Positions 24,842 through 31,464 of a stretch of 64,000 bases of DNA are shown in pieces. A program made the position numbers and the translations under genes. This DNA comes from PALSA-129 sp963842505. Lineage in GTDB: Bacteria; Acidobacteriota; Terriglobia; Bryobacterales; Bryobacteraceae. The notes beneath the pieces were generated by a model that saw nothing but the letters and a program-made list of their open reading frames with translations, was not told where the DNA came from and ran no database searches. The stretch covers positions 620,001-684,000 of the forward strand of contig CAWJGZ010000001.1 in the NCBI GenBank assembly GCA_963842505.1, read 5' to 3'. Each line of letters opens with the position of its first letter. Positions within the stretch are counted from its first letter, which is position 1.

Positions 24842-25791
24842 TACTCGTCCCAGAAGTGCTCGCTCAGGTACTTTTCGGCGCTGTCGCACAGCACGGTGAC
24901 AATCATAGCCGGTTCGCCGCGACCGGCAAGTTCGCGGGCCAGCAGAGAGGCTGCATGCACGTTGCAACCGGAAGAAATGCCCACCAGCAGCCCTTCTTCG
25001 CGGGCCAGGCGCCGCACCATGCGATAAGCGTCTTCGGTCTCAATCCACAAATTTCCGTCGGCCAGCTTTTCGTCGTAGATCCCCGGCACGATGGCGGTCG
25101 GCATGTGCTTCAAGCCCTCCAGGCCATGGAACCCGCTCGACGGTTGCGCCGAAATGCACTGCACGCCCGGCACGTCGCGTTTCAGGCGCCGGGAGGTTCC
25201 CATAAATGTGCCTGAAGTGCCCATGGCCGTGACGAAATGCGTGATGCGCCCGCCGGTCTGCTCGACAATCTCGGGCCCGGTGTGCTCGTAATGCGCTTTC
25301 CAGTTCGCGGGGTTGTTGTATTGATCGGGGTAAAAATAGCGGTCGGGATCGGCCATGTAGATTTCGCGACAGAGCCGAATGGCCCCGTCGGAGCCCTCCG
25401 CCGCATCGCTGAACACCATCTCCGCGCCATACGCCTTGAGAATCCGCTTGCGCTCTTCCGAGGCATTGGACGGCAGCACCAGTTTCACCTTGTATCCGCG
25501 GTTGGCGCCGATCATGGCATAGGCGATGCCGGTGTTCCCGCTCGTGGCATCCAGGATGACCCGGCTATGATTCAACTTGCCCGAGCGTTCGCCGTCCAGC
25601 ACCATATTGGCTGCCGCGCGGTCTTTCACCGAGCCGCCCGGGTTGAAGTACTCGGCCTTGCCGAAAATTTCAACCCCCGGAAACTCGCTGGAGATCTTGT
25701 CCAGGCGCAGCAGCGGCGTATTGCCGATGGTCGCCAGCAGAGGCTCAGCCTTGGTGCGGGCCAGATGCGGTACGGGGAGAACGAATGCCAT
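24841..25791 (-). CDS. cysM: Cysteine synthase, CysM type
   Basis: 316 aa, fold-type II PLP enzyme. The Schiff-base Lys56 is in 'NPGGSVKDRAA', the substrate loop is 'TSGNTGIAYA', and the phosphate-binding loop is 'TAMGTSGTFMG'. The C-terminal region ends 'LSEHFWDE'. First gene of a three-gene operon with the JAMM protease and the carrier fusion, which favours the CysM branch that takes sulfur from a protein thiocarboxylate (with O-phosphoserine in M. tuberculosis) rather than free sulfide. Start has AAGGAGG upstream and a consensus promoter at 25887-25914. Confidence 0.92.
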   Translation of the reverse strand: MAFVLPVPHLARTKAEPLLATIGNTPLLRLDKISSEFPGVEIFGKAEYFNPGGSVKDRAAANMVLDGERSGKLNHSRVILDATSGNTGIAYAMIGANRGYKVKLVLPSNASEERKRILKAYGAEMVFSDAAEGSDGAIRLCREIYMADPDRYFYPDQYNNPANWKAHYEHTGPEIVEQTGGRITHFVTAMGTSGTFMGTSRRLKRDVPGVQCISAQPSSGFHGLEGLKHMPTAIVPGIYDEKLADGNLWIETEDAYRMVRRLAREEGLLVGISSGCNVHAASLLARELAGRGEPAMIVTVLCDSAEKYLSEHFWDE

Positions 25792-25886
25792 GGCTACCCT
25801 CCTTTGGATTCATCCCCTTCGCGCAAAGATGCAAGCGCCGCATGCTTTTGACATCAAAGGGATTGTCCCTCCTCTGAGTTTGATCC

Positions 25887-25914
25887 ATTTTACCATCGCC
25901 CTAAAGTCTGTCAA
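25887..25914 (-). promoter_or_regulatory. Sigma-70 promoter of the cysM operon
   Basis: On the minus strand: perfect TTGACA (25914-25909), a 16-nt spacer, then TAAAAT (25892-25887). The leader to the cysM ATG is about 88 nt and ends in AAGGAGG. This is the closest match to the consensus in the window. Confidence 0.72.
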
Positions 25915-25949
25915 CGAAGTAGGGAAGGTGCGCGGGGTCTCCCATGGGC

Positions 25950-26009
25950 AAAGCGGGGCAGCTATCCAATGCCAAAAACGGGAATTGGTAGCGGCCCCTG
26001 TTTTGCGGC
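25950..26009 (+). repeat. Structured repeat, family C, second copy
   Basis: GCAAAGCGGGGCAGC on the left and GGCCCCTGTTTTGC on the right can pair, and an inner helix is formed by GCTATCCAAT with ATTGGTAGC. The element runs directly into the TACAAT box of the S9 peptidase gene. Confidence 0.6.
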
Positions 26010-26015
26010 TACAAT
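26010..26015 (+). promoter_or_regulatory. -10 box of the S9 peptidase gene
   Basis: TACAAT with 9 nt before the ATG at 26025 and no ribosome binding site. It abuts a family C structured repeat. Confidence 0.5.
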
Positions 26016-26024
26016 ACGCTCATC

Positions 26025-27452
26025 ATGTTTTTCCGCCGCAACTTCATTCGCGCCTTGGCAGGGCTCGCCACCGCGCTGCTGCCGCTTTCGATGGCGTTTG
26101 CTCAAACCGCCAAACGGCCTCTGAACCATAAGGATTATGACGGTTGGCATACCATTATCAGCCAACGTTTATCGAACGACGGCAAATACCTGGCCTATGG
26201 CGTCTTTCCACAGGAAGGCGATGGCGAAGTGATCATTCGCGATCTCATCACCGGCAAGGATACGCACCTGCCCGCGGGCGCGAGGCCGCAGCCGGTCCCA
26301 TCGGCGGTGGCTGAAGAAGGGCCGCCGCCCGAGGCGCGCGTCACTACCATCGCTTTCTCTTCCGACAGCAAGTTTGTGGTCTTCTCGACATTCCCCGCCA
26401 AAGCCGATACCGACAAGGCCAGGAAGGAGAAGAAGACGGCCGACCAGATGCCGAAAGACGGTATGGTGATTGTCAACCTGGCTTCCGGTCAGGTCACCAC
26501 GATTGATCGCGTGCGGCGCTTCGCGATGCCGGAAAAAGCCTCGGGCTACCTGGCTTACCAGCGCGAGGCCGCCGAAGAAAAGCCCGCCGCCCCACCCGCC
26601 GGCGCAACCGGTGGGAACGGCGGCGGGGACCAGCAGCAGGGTGGCCGCGGCGGACGCGGCGGCGTCGCCGGTGGTGCGGGGACTCGCCCGCAGTATGGCA
26701 CCGACCTGATGCTGCGCGCGCTGGCCGATGGCGCCGAACGTACCTTCACCGACGTCGCGGAATTCCACTTTACCGAAGACGGCAACCAGTTGATCTACGC
26801 CGTTTCGGCGCACGACACCGCCAAGAACGGCGTGTTCCTGGCGAAACCGGGAACGGCCGATGCGGCCACGGCCCTGCTCGCCGGCAAAGGCAAATACTCC
26901 AAGCTCACCTTGGACGAAAACCAGACCGAGATGGCCTTTCTGAGCGATCGCGACGACGCGGCCGCCAAGCAGCCCCATTGGAAAATCTATCGCTGGGACC
27001 GGCAGGCGAACACTGCCGCGGAGATGGTGTCGGACCAGACGCCGGGGCTGCACGCCGGCATGGCCATCAGCGACCATGGGAACCTGAGCTTTTCGCGCGA
27101 TGGCTCGCGCCTCTTTTTCGGCGTCGCCCCACCGGCGCCGCCGGCCAAGGACGAAGCCGCCGCCGATCCTACCGAGGAAAAGGCCGTGGTGGATCTCTGG
27201 AGCTACAAAGACGATTATCTGCAACCGGTCCAGAAACTGCGCGCCACGCGCGATCGCGAACGCACCTTCGAAGCCGCATACCTGATCCCCGAGCACAAGC
27301 TGGTGCAACTGGCCGATGACGCCATGGAGAGCGTAACGGTTCTCGGAAAGCCCGCGGTGGGTGATGGGCAGCGACGACCGCGAATACCGCAGAATGCAGG
27401 ATTACGGCGAGCATTACAACGACACCTACCTGGTGGACGCCACCACCGGTGA
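26025..27452 (+). CDS. S9 peptidase, N-terminal part (frameshifted)
   Basis: 475 codons; a signal peptide ('ALLPLSMAFAQ') and a WD/beta-propeller-like region of a prolyl-oligopeptidase family protein. A low-complexity Gly/Ala/Gln/Arg-rich insert lies near residues 190-225. The true reading continues into the next frame: removing one G from the GGG at 27359-27361 joins '...VTVLGKPAV' to 'VMGSDDREYRRMQDY' without a gap. The last 30 or so codons (after about 27360) are therefore out-of-frame. It lacks the catalytic domain. Confidence 0.85.
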   Translation: MFFRRNFIRALAGLATALLPLSMAFAQTAKRPLNHKDYDGWHTIISQRLSNDGKYLAYGVFPQEGDGEVIIRDLITGKDTHLPAGARPQPVPSAVAEEGPPPEARVTTIAFSSDSKFVVFSTFPAKADTDKARKEKKTADQMPKDGMVIVNLASGQVTTIDRVRRFAMPEKASGYLAYQREAAEEKPAAPPAGATGGNGGGDQQQGGRGGRGGVAGGAGTRPQYGTDLMLRALADGAERTFTDVAEFHFTEDGNQLIYAVSAHDTAKNGVFLAKPGTADAATALLAGKGKYSKLTLDENQTEMAFLSDRDDAAAKQPHWKIYRWDRQANTAAEMVSDQTPGLHAGMAISDHGNLSFSRDGSRLFFGVAPPAPPAKDEAAADPTEEKAVVDLWSYKDDYLQPVQKLRATRDRERTFEAAYLIPEHKLVQLADDAMESVTVLGKPAVGDGQRRPRIPQNAGLRRALQRHLPGGRHHR

Positions 27453-28962
27453 ACGCAAGCTGCTGGCGAAGAAGAATCATGGCAACGCCAGTTGGTCGCC
27501 GAACGGCCGCTTCCTGCTCAACTTCGACGGCAAAGACTGGAGCACCATTTCGGTTCCCGATGGCAAGACCGTCAACCTCACCGCCTCGCTCGGCGTGAAG
27601 TTCTTCAATGAGGATACGGACACGCCTGGCATTCCCGGCGCGTACGGATCGGCCGGCTGGACCAAAGACGGCAAGTCCGTGTTGCTCTACGACCGCTATG
27701 ACATCTGGAAGATCGCGCCCGATGGCGGCGGCGCGAAGAATATCACCGTCGGCTACGGCCGCGGGCACGAAGTGCGGCTGCGTTACGTTCGCACCGAATC
27801 CGACACGCGCGACCGCTGGATCGATCCGGCCCGGCCGCTGCTATTGCAAGGCGAGAATCTCAAGACCATGGACAGCGGTTTCTTCCGCGGGTCGATCGAC
27901 GGCGCCGAGCCCCAGCAGCTCATCATGGCCCCGAAATCCTTCGGCGCGCCGGCCAAGGCCAAAGATGCCGATGTGTATCTTCTCACCGGGCAGACCTTCG
28001 ACGAATTTCCGGACCTGATGACCACCGACGGCGCCTTCAAGGAACTCCACAAGGTATCCAACGCCAATCCCCAGAAGGCGCAATTGCTCTGGGGCAGTGC
28101 CGAACTCGTGGCCTTCAAGAACTCCGATGGCGTGCCGCTCCAGGCCGCGCTCTACAAGCCGGAGAACTTCGACGCCAGGAAAAAATATCCCATGATGGTG
28201 TACATCTATGAGCGCCTCACGCAGAACCTGAACCATTTCGTCAACCCGGCGCCGGGCCACTCCATCAACATCAGTTATTACGTGAGCAACGGCTACCTGG
28301 TGCTCACGCCCGACATTGTTTACACCACTGGCTATCCCGGGCAGAGCGCGCTCAAGTGCGTGCTGCCGGCTGTTCAGGCCGTGGTGGACCGCGGCATTGT
28401 AGACGAAAAGGCCATCGGCATTCAGGGCCACAGTTGGGGCGGCTATCAGATCGCCTACATGGTCACGCAGACCAACCGCTTCCGCGCGGTGGAAGCCGGA
28501 GCGCCGGTGGTCGACATGATCAGCGCCTACGACGGCATTCGCTGGGGTACCGGCATCACCCGCCAGTTCCAATACGAGATTTCGCAAAGCCGCATCGGCG
28601 GGTCCATCTGGCAGTATCCCACCCGCTTTATCGAGAACTCACCGATCTTCTGGGCGGACAAAGTGCAGACGCCGGTCCTGATTCTCCAGAACGACGGCGA
28701 CACTGCGGTGCCGTGGTATCAGGGCCTGGAATTCTACCTGGCGCTGCGGCGGCTGGGCAAGGAAGTCTATTTGTTCAACTACAACGGCCAGCCGCACGGC
28801 TTGCAGGACCGCGCCGACCAGAAGGACTACGCCATCCGCATGCAGGAGTACTTCGACCACTATCTGAAGGGCGCGCCGGCGCCCGGCTGGATGGAAAAGG
28901 GCATCCCGTTCCTGCAAAGGGAAAAGACGGAGTTGAACGTGCTGCAGGGCGGAGGTAAGTAA
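27361..28962 (+). CDS. S9 peptidase, C-terminal catalytic part (frameshifted)
   Basis: 533 codons. It continues the upstream frame after a one-base shift. The beginning is the rest of the propeller; the last 270 residues are the alpha/beta hydrolase with Ser in 'GIQGHSWGGYQIAYMV', Asp in 'LILQNDGDTAVPW' and His in 'GQPHGLQDRAD', a complete catalytic triad. On its own it has no signal peptide and no natural promoter. Either the shift is an assembly or sequencing error, a recent mutation, or a frameshifting site. A family of secreted acidobacterial S9 peptidases has this domain order. Confidence 0.87.
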   Translation: MMGSDDREYRRMQDYGEHYNDTYLVDATTGERKLLAKKNHGNASWSPNGRFLLNFDGKDWSTISVPDGKTVNLTASLGVKFFNEDTDTPGIPGAYGSAGWTKDGKSVLLYDRYDIWKIAPDGGGAKNITVGYGRGHEVRLRYVRTESDTRDRWIDPARPLLLQGENLKTMDSGFFRGSIDGAEPQQLIMAPKSFGAPAKAKDADVYLLTGQTFDEFPDLMTTDGAFKELHKVSNANPQKAQLLWGSAELVAFKNSDGVPLQAALYKPENFDARKKYPMMVYIYERLTQNLNHFVNPAPGHSINISYYVSNGYLVLTPDIVYTTGYPGQSALKCVLPAVQAVVDRGIVDEKAIGIQGHSWGGYQIAYMVTQTNRFRAVEAGAPVVDMISAYDGIRWGTGITRQFQYEISQSRIGGSIWQYPTRFIENSPIFWADKVQTPVLILQNDGDTAVPWYQGLEFYLALRRLGKEVYLFNYNGQPHGLQDRADQKDYAIRMQEYFDHYLKGAPAPGWMEKGIPFLQREKTELNVLQGGGK

Positions 28963-28984
28963 GAGGGGGCAAAACAGGACTGCT

Positions 28985-29053
28985 GCAAAACGGGGTCTGC
29001 AACCAACTCCCGCCTTTGGAATTGGTAGCTTTGCCCACGGCGCCCCGTTTTGC
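28985..29053 (+). repeat. Structured repeat, family C, full copy
   Basis: An 11-bp perfect outer stem, GCAAAACGGGG (28985-28995) with CCCCGTTTTGC (29043-29053), encloses an inner pairing of ACCAACTCC with GGAATTGGT (one G-U). It ends about 25 bp before the GTG start of atpZ, and TACACT (29060-29065) lies just beyond it. Confidence 0.7.
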
Positions 29054-29077
29054 GGCTTCTACACTAGACTGGTTCTA

Positions 29078-29305
29078 GTGGCCAGGCCGAAGAAGACAAC
29101 CGCGGCGCGATATGCCGAGTACTCGTCGCTCGCACTCCTGTTGCCGGTCTCCACATTCGTTGGATATGCGATCGGCTATTACCTGGACAAGGCTTTCGGC
29201 ACGCGATGGCTGCAAATTGTATTTCTGATTCTCGGAAGCGCGGCCGGCTTCGTGCAACTGATCCGCACGATCATGCGGGATTCGGGCGAAGACGATGGCG
29301 GATGA
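29078..29305 (+). CDS. AtpZ/AtpI-type small membrane protein
   Basis: 75 aa from a GTG start. Two hydrophobic helices ('SLALLLPVSTFVGYAIGYYLD' region and 'LQIVFLILGSAAGFVQLI') separated by a short loop match the AtpZ/F0F1 gene-1 family, found before the F0 genes and linked to assembly or Mg2+ handling. It overlaps the next gene by 11 nt, at the head of a partial F0 operon. A family C repeat and a TACACT box lie upstream. Confidence 0.8.
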   Translation: MARPKKTTAARYAEYSSLALLLPVSTFVGYAIGYYLDKAFGTRWLQIVFLILGSAAGFVQLIRTIMRDSGEDDGG

Positions 29306-29669
29306 ACTGACGTTCGAGCGCGCCGCCTGGCGCATCGGCCGCATGATGATGGCGATTGGCTCGCTCGGCACCCTGGTCGCATGGGTCGCGCGCGGCTGGA
29401 AATGGGGCGCCGGTTTTCTTCTGGGAGCGGCCATTTCCGGGCTCAATTACCATTGGCTTTACAAGCTGGTGGCGGGCCTGGGGACGGGCGATCTGCCGCG
29501 CCATCGCAGCCTGGTTTTGGGCTTCCGCTATCTGATCCTGGGTATCGGCGCCTATGTTATATTGAGGCTTACCAGAATCAATCTGATGGCCGTGATGGCG
29601 GGAGTTTTTGTGCTGACGGCCGCAGTTTTCGCGGAAGTGGTTTTCGAAATCGTGTATGCCCGAAAGTGA
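29295..29669 (+). CDS. ATP synthase subunit I-like membrane protein
   Basis: 124 aa with four hydrophobic helices ('MMAIGSLGTLVAWVA', 'WGAGFLLGAAISGLNYHWLY', 'VLGFRYLILGIGAYVIL', 'MAVMAGVFVLTAAVFAEVVF'). Size, topology and its place between atpZ and atpB fit the AtpI family, a chaperone for c-ring assembly. Motif-level evidence is weak, so the call rests mostly on context. It overlaps atpZ by 11 nt and atpB by 14 nt. Confidence 0.7.
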   Translation: MADELTFERAAWRIGRMMMAIGSLGTLVAWVARGWKWGAGFLLGAAISGLNYHWLYKLVAGLGTGDLPRHRSLVLGFRYLILGIGAYVILRLTRINLMAVMAGVFVLTAAVFAEVVFEIVYARK

Positions 29670-30384
29670 ACTCTTCATCACCAGATTTTTTAACGATTAC
29701 TTGGCCGCGCCGGGCAATGCGGCTTTGGCGCTGGTGGGCAAACACGCCGAGGCGCGCCCCTGGGCCGATTTCATCGTCATGCAACTCCTGGTGGTGGCGA
29801 GCCTGATGGTGCTGTTTGCCGTGCTGCGGCCGAAGCTCTCCGCGGACAAGCCCGGCAAATTTCAGCAGCTTTTCGAGCTGCTCTACGAGTTCGTGCGCGG
29901 CCAGGCGGAAGACCAGGTGGGCCATACCGCTCACCGCTACGTGGCCTATTTCGGCGTAATCCTGCTGTATGTGTTGTCCAGCAATCTGATCGGCCTGATC
30001 CCCTGTTTCGAATCGCCCACCATGAACGCTTCGGTGACCGCCGGATGCGCCCTGACCACCTTCGCGTATTACAACCTAAAGGGCTTGCAAGCCAACGGCA
30101 TTCGATATCTGGGTCATTTCGCGGGGCCTTTATGGTGGCTCGCTCCGTTGATGTTTCCCATCGAGATCATCAGTCACCTGGCGCGCATTCTCTCGCTCAC
30201 CGTCCGTCTTTACGCCAATATTTTCGCGGGTGAGCAGGTGACCATGGTTTTTCTGGGCCTCACCAAACTCGGACCGCCCGTCATTTTTATGGGACTGCAC
30301 ATTTTCGTCGGCGTGGTGCAGGCTTACATTTTTATGCTGCTGGCTATGGTGTATGTCGGCGGCGCGGTAGCGCACGAACATTAA
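29656..30384 (+). CDS. atpB: ATP synthase F0 subunit a
   Basis: 242 aa. Channel-forming membrane subunit; ion translocation depends on the Arg in 'ARILSLTVRLYANIFAGE', which is present. Other conserved parts are 'SSNLIGLIPCFESPT' and the C-terminal 'HIFVGVVQAYIFMLLAMVYVGGA'. At least five transmembrane helices are evident. It is followed by atpE after an 87-bp gap. No b, b' or delta subunit gene is nearby, so the F0/F1 genes must be split over several loci. Confidence 0.95.
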   Translation: MPESELFITRFFNDYLAAPGNAALALVGKHAEARPWADFIVMQLLVVASLMVLFAVLRPKLSADKPGKFQQLFELLYEFVRGQAEDQVGHTAHRYVAYFGVILLYVLSSNLIGLIPCFESPTMNASVTAGCALTTFAYYNLKGLQANGIRYLGHFAGPLWWLAPLMFPIEIISHLARILSLTVRLYANIFAGEQVTMVFLGLTKLGPPVIFMGLHIFVGVVQAYIFMLLAMVYVGGAVAHEH

Positions 30385-30471
30385 TACCGGCTTTATGCCG
30401 CTTTGCAGCGTGAGCCCGGCTGTACGGTGTCCGGGAACCACCTCCTGGGGCGATTTCTTAAGGAGAAACGA

Positions 30472-30777
30472 ATGACGAAGAGAATGCTGTTGGTGCTGGC
30501 GATCATCCTGTTTGCCAGTACGGGACTTTTTGCGCAGACGCCCGGCAACAATACGCTGCAAGGCCATTGGGTGCCGATCAGCGCCGGTTTTTCGATGGCG
30601 ATTGCGTCCAGCCTTTGCGGCCTGGCGCAAGGCAAGGCGATTGCCAGCGCCGTGGAAGGCATGGCGCGCAATCCAGGAGCCGCCAAGGCGATCCAGTTGG
30701 CCATGCTGATTGGTCTGGCCTTTATCGAATCGCTGGCTCTTTATACCCTGCTGATTATTTTCGTGAAAGTGATCTGA
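30472..30777 (+). CDS. atpE: ATP synthase F0 subunit c
   Basis: 101 aa from the ATG at 30472, with AAGGAG upstream. An N-terminal signal-like helix (residues 1-22, ending 'GLFAQ') makes it longer than the usual 75-90 aa c subunit, as in other c subunits that carry a leader. The helical hairpin loop is 'ARNPGA', and the ion-binding carboxylate is Glu86 in 'FIESLALYTLL'. Ser87, Tyr91 and Gln53 are also present, residues that take part in Na+ binding in known sodium-type rings. A hairpin follows the stop. Confidence 0.93.
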   Translation: MTKRMLLVLAIILFASTGLFAQTPGNNTLQGHWVPISAGFSMAIASSLCGLAQGKAIASAVEGMARNPGAAKAIQLAMLIGLAFIESLALYTLLIIFVKVI

Positions 30778-30784
30778 TTCTGAA

Positions 30785-30812
30785 GCGGGGATGAGTCTCG
30801 GCCCATCCCCGC
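30785..30812 (+). terminator. Hairpin after atpE
   Basis: GCGGGGATG pairs with CATCCCCGC (9 bp) around a 10-nt loop, starting 8 nt after the stop. No T-run follows. Confidence 0.5.
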
Positions 30813-30924
30813 GGTATCCCCCACCCGTACCACTGAGTCTCCGAGCCTAGTACGTTGCGGCTATATTCGGCACCCTGTCCTATTGACCGGTCTCCGCAAC
30901 CCGTATAGCATTTGGATAGCGTTC

Positions 30925-31245
30925 ATGGAACAGCGAAGAACCAGGCGATTCAAACTGCGGCTGCCGCTCTCGATTATCCGCACCGGCGCCGAACGGGTCA
31001 CTCTCGGTGGGTTCACGAAGAACATCAGCTCCACCGGGGTCCTGTTCACCGCCGAGAGAGAGCCCGATCTTGGCGGTCCCATCGAGTATGTCATCACCCT
31101 CAACCGCGACGGCTCGCAGGCGGTCAACCTGCGCTGCATCGGCAAGGTAGTACGGGCTGAGCCCACGGACGAGGGTCTGGAGCCGGTTCCAGCCTTCCAG
31201 ATTGCCGCCACGTTGGAACGCTACGAGTTCGTTCGCGAACGCTGA
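30925..31245 (+). CDS. PilZ-domain protein
   Basis: 106 aa. The N-terminal 'RRTRRFKLRLPLSI' carries the RxxxR c-di-GMP-binding motif and 'TKNISSTGVLF' the (D/N)xSxxG motif. The rest forms the expected beta barrel. It would bind cyclic di-GMP and act on a partner through contact. The ATG at 30925 is the only start that keeps just the domain; the reading frame is open further upstream to 30883. No diguanylate cyclase or motility gene is nearby. Confidence 0.87.
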   Translation: MEQRRTRRFKLRLPLSIIRTGAERVTLGGFTKNISSTGVLFTAEREPDLGGPIEYVITLNRDGSQAVNLRCIGKVVRAEPTDEGLEPVPAFQIAATLERYEFVRER

Positions 31246-31288
31246 CAAGGAAGGGCTGCGCCCTTGATACCCCTTCGGGGTATGGAAG

Positions 31289-31408
31289 CCAGAAGCCAGG
31301 AGACAGGAGTCGGAACAAGGCATGCGCGTCTTCTGTCCAATGCTAATCTGGTGAGCCGCCTCTTGCACGCTTACGCCTCCGCCATTCTGTCTTCTGTCTC
31401 CTGACTTC
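31289..31408. repeat. Imperfect inverted repeat, AGAAG(C/T)CAGGAGACAG type
   Basis: A 21-nt arm at 31289-31309 and its inverse at 31388-31408 differ at a few positions. A similar string (TTCTGACTCCTG) occurs near 59868. The stretch between the PilZ and helicase genes holds nothing else but a small hairpin near 31256 and a TACTAT box at 31435. Confidence 0.5.
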
Positions 31409-31464
31409 TCCCTTCCGCCTCATCGTTTTCGTTGTACTATAGCAAAGAAAAGGCGAAAACCACA

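Noticed and set aside
22870..25215. 781-codon open frame on the plus strand across the cysteine operon
   Set aside because: It is antisense to three strongly recognised genes, has no domain-like segments, and is the typical shadow of GC-rich coding sequence.
31289..31408. Inverted repeats as ends of a mini transposon
   Set aside because: The arms are imperfect and low in complexity, the interior holds nothing, and no duplication flanks them.
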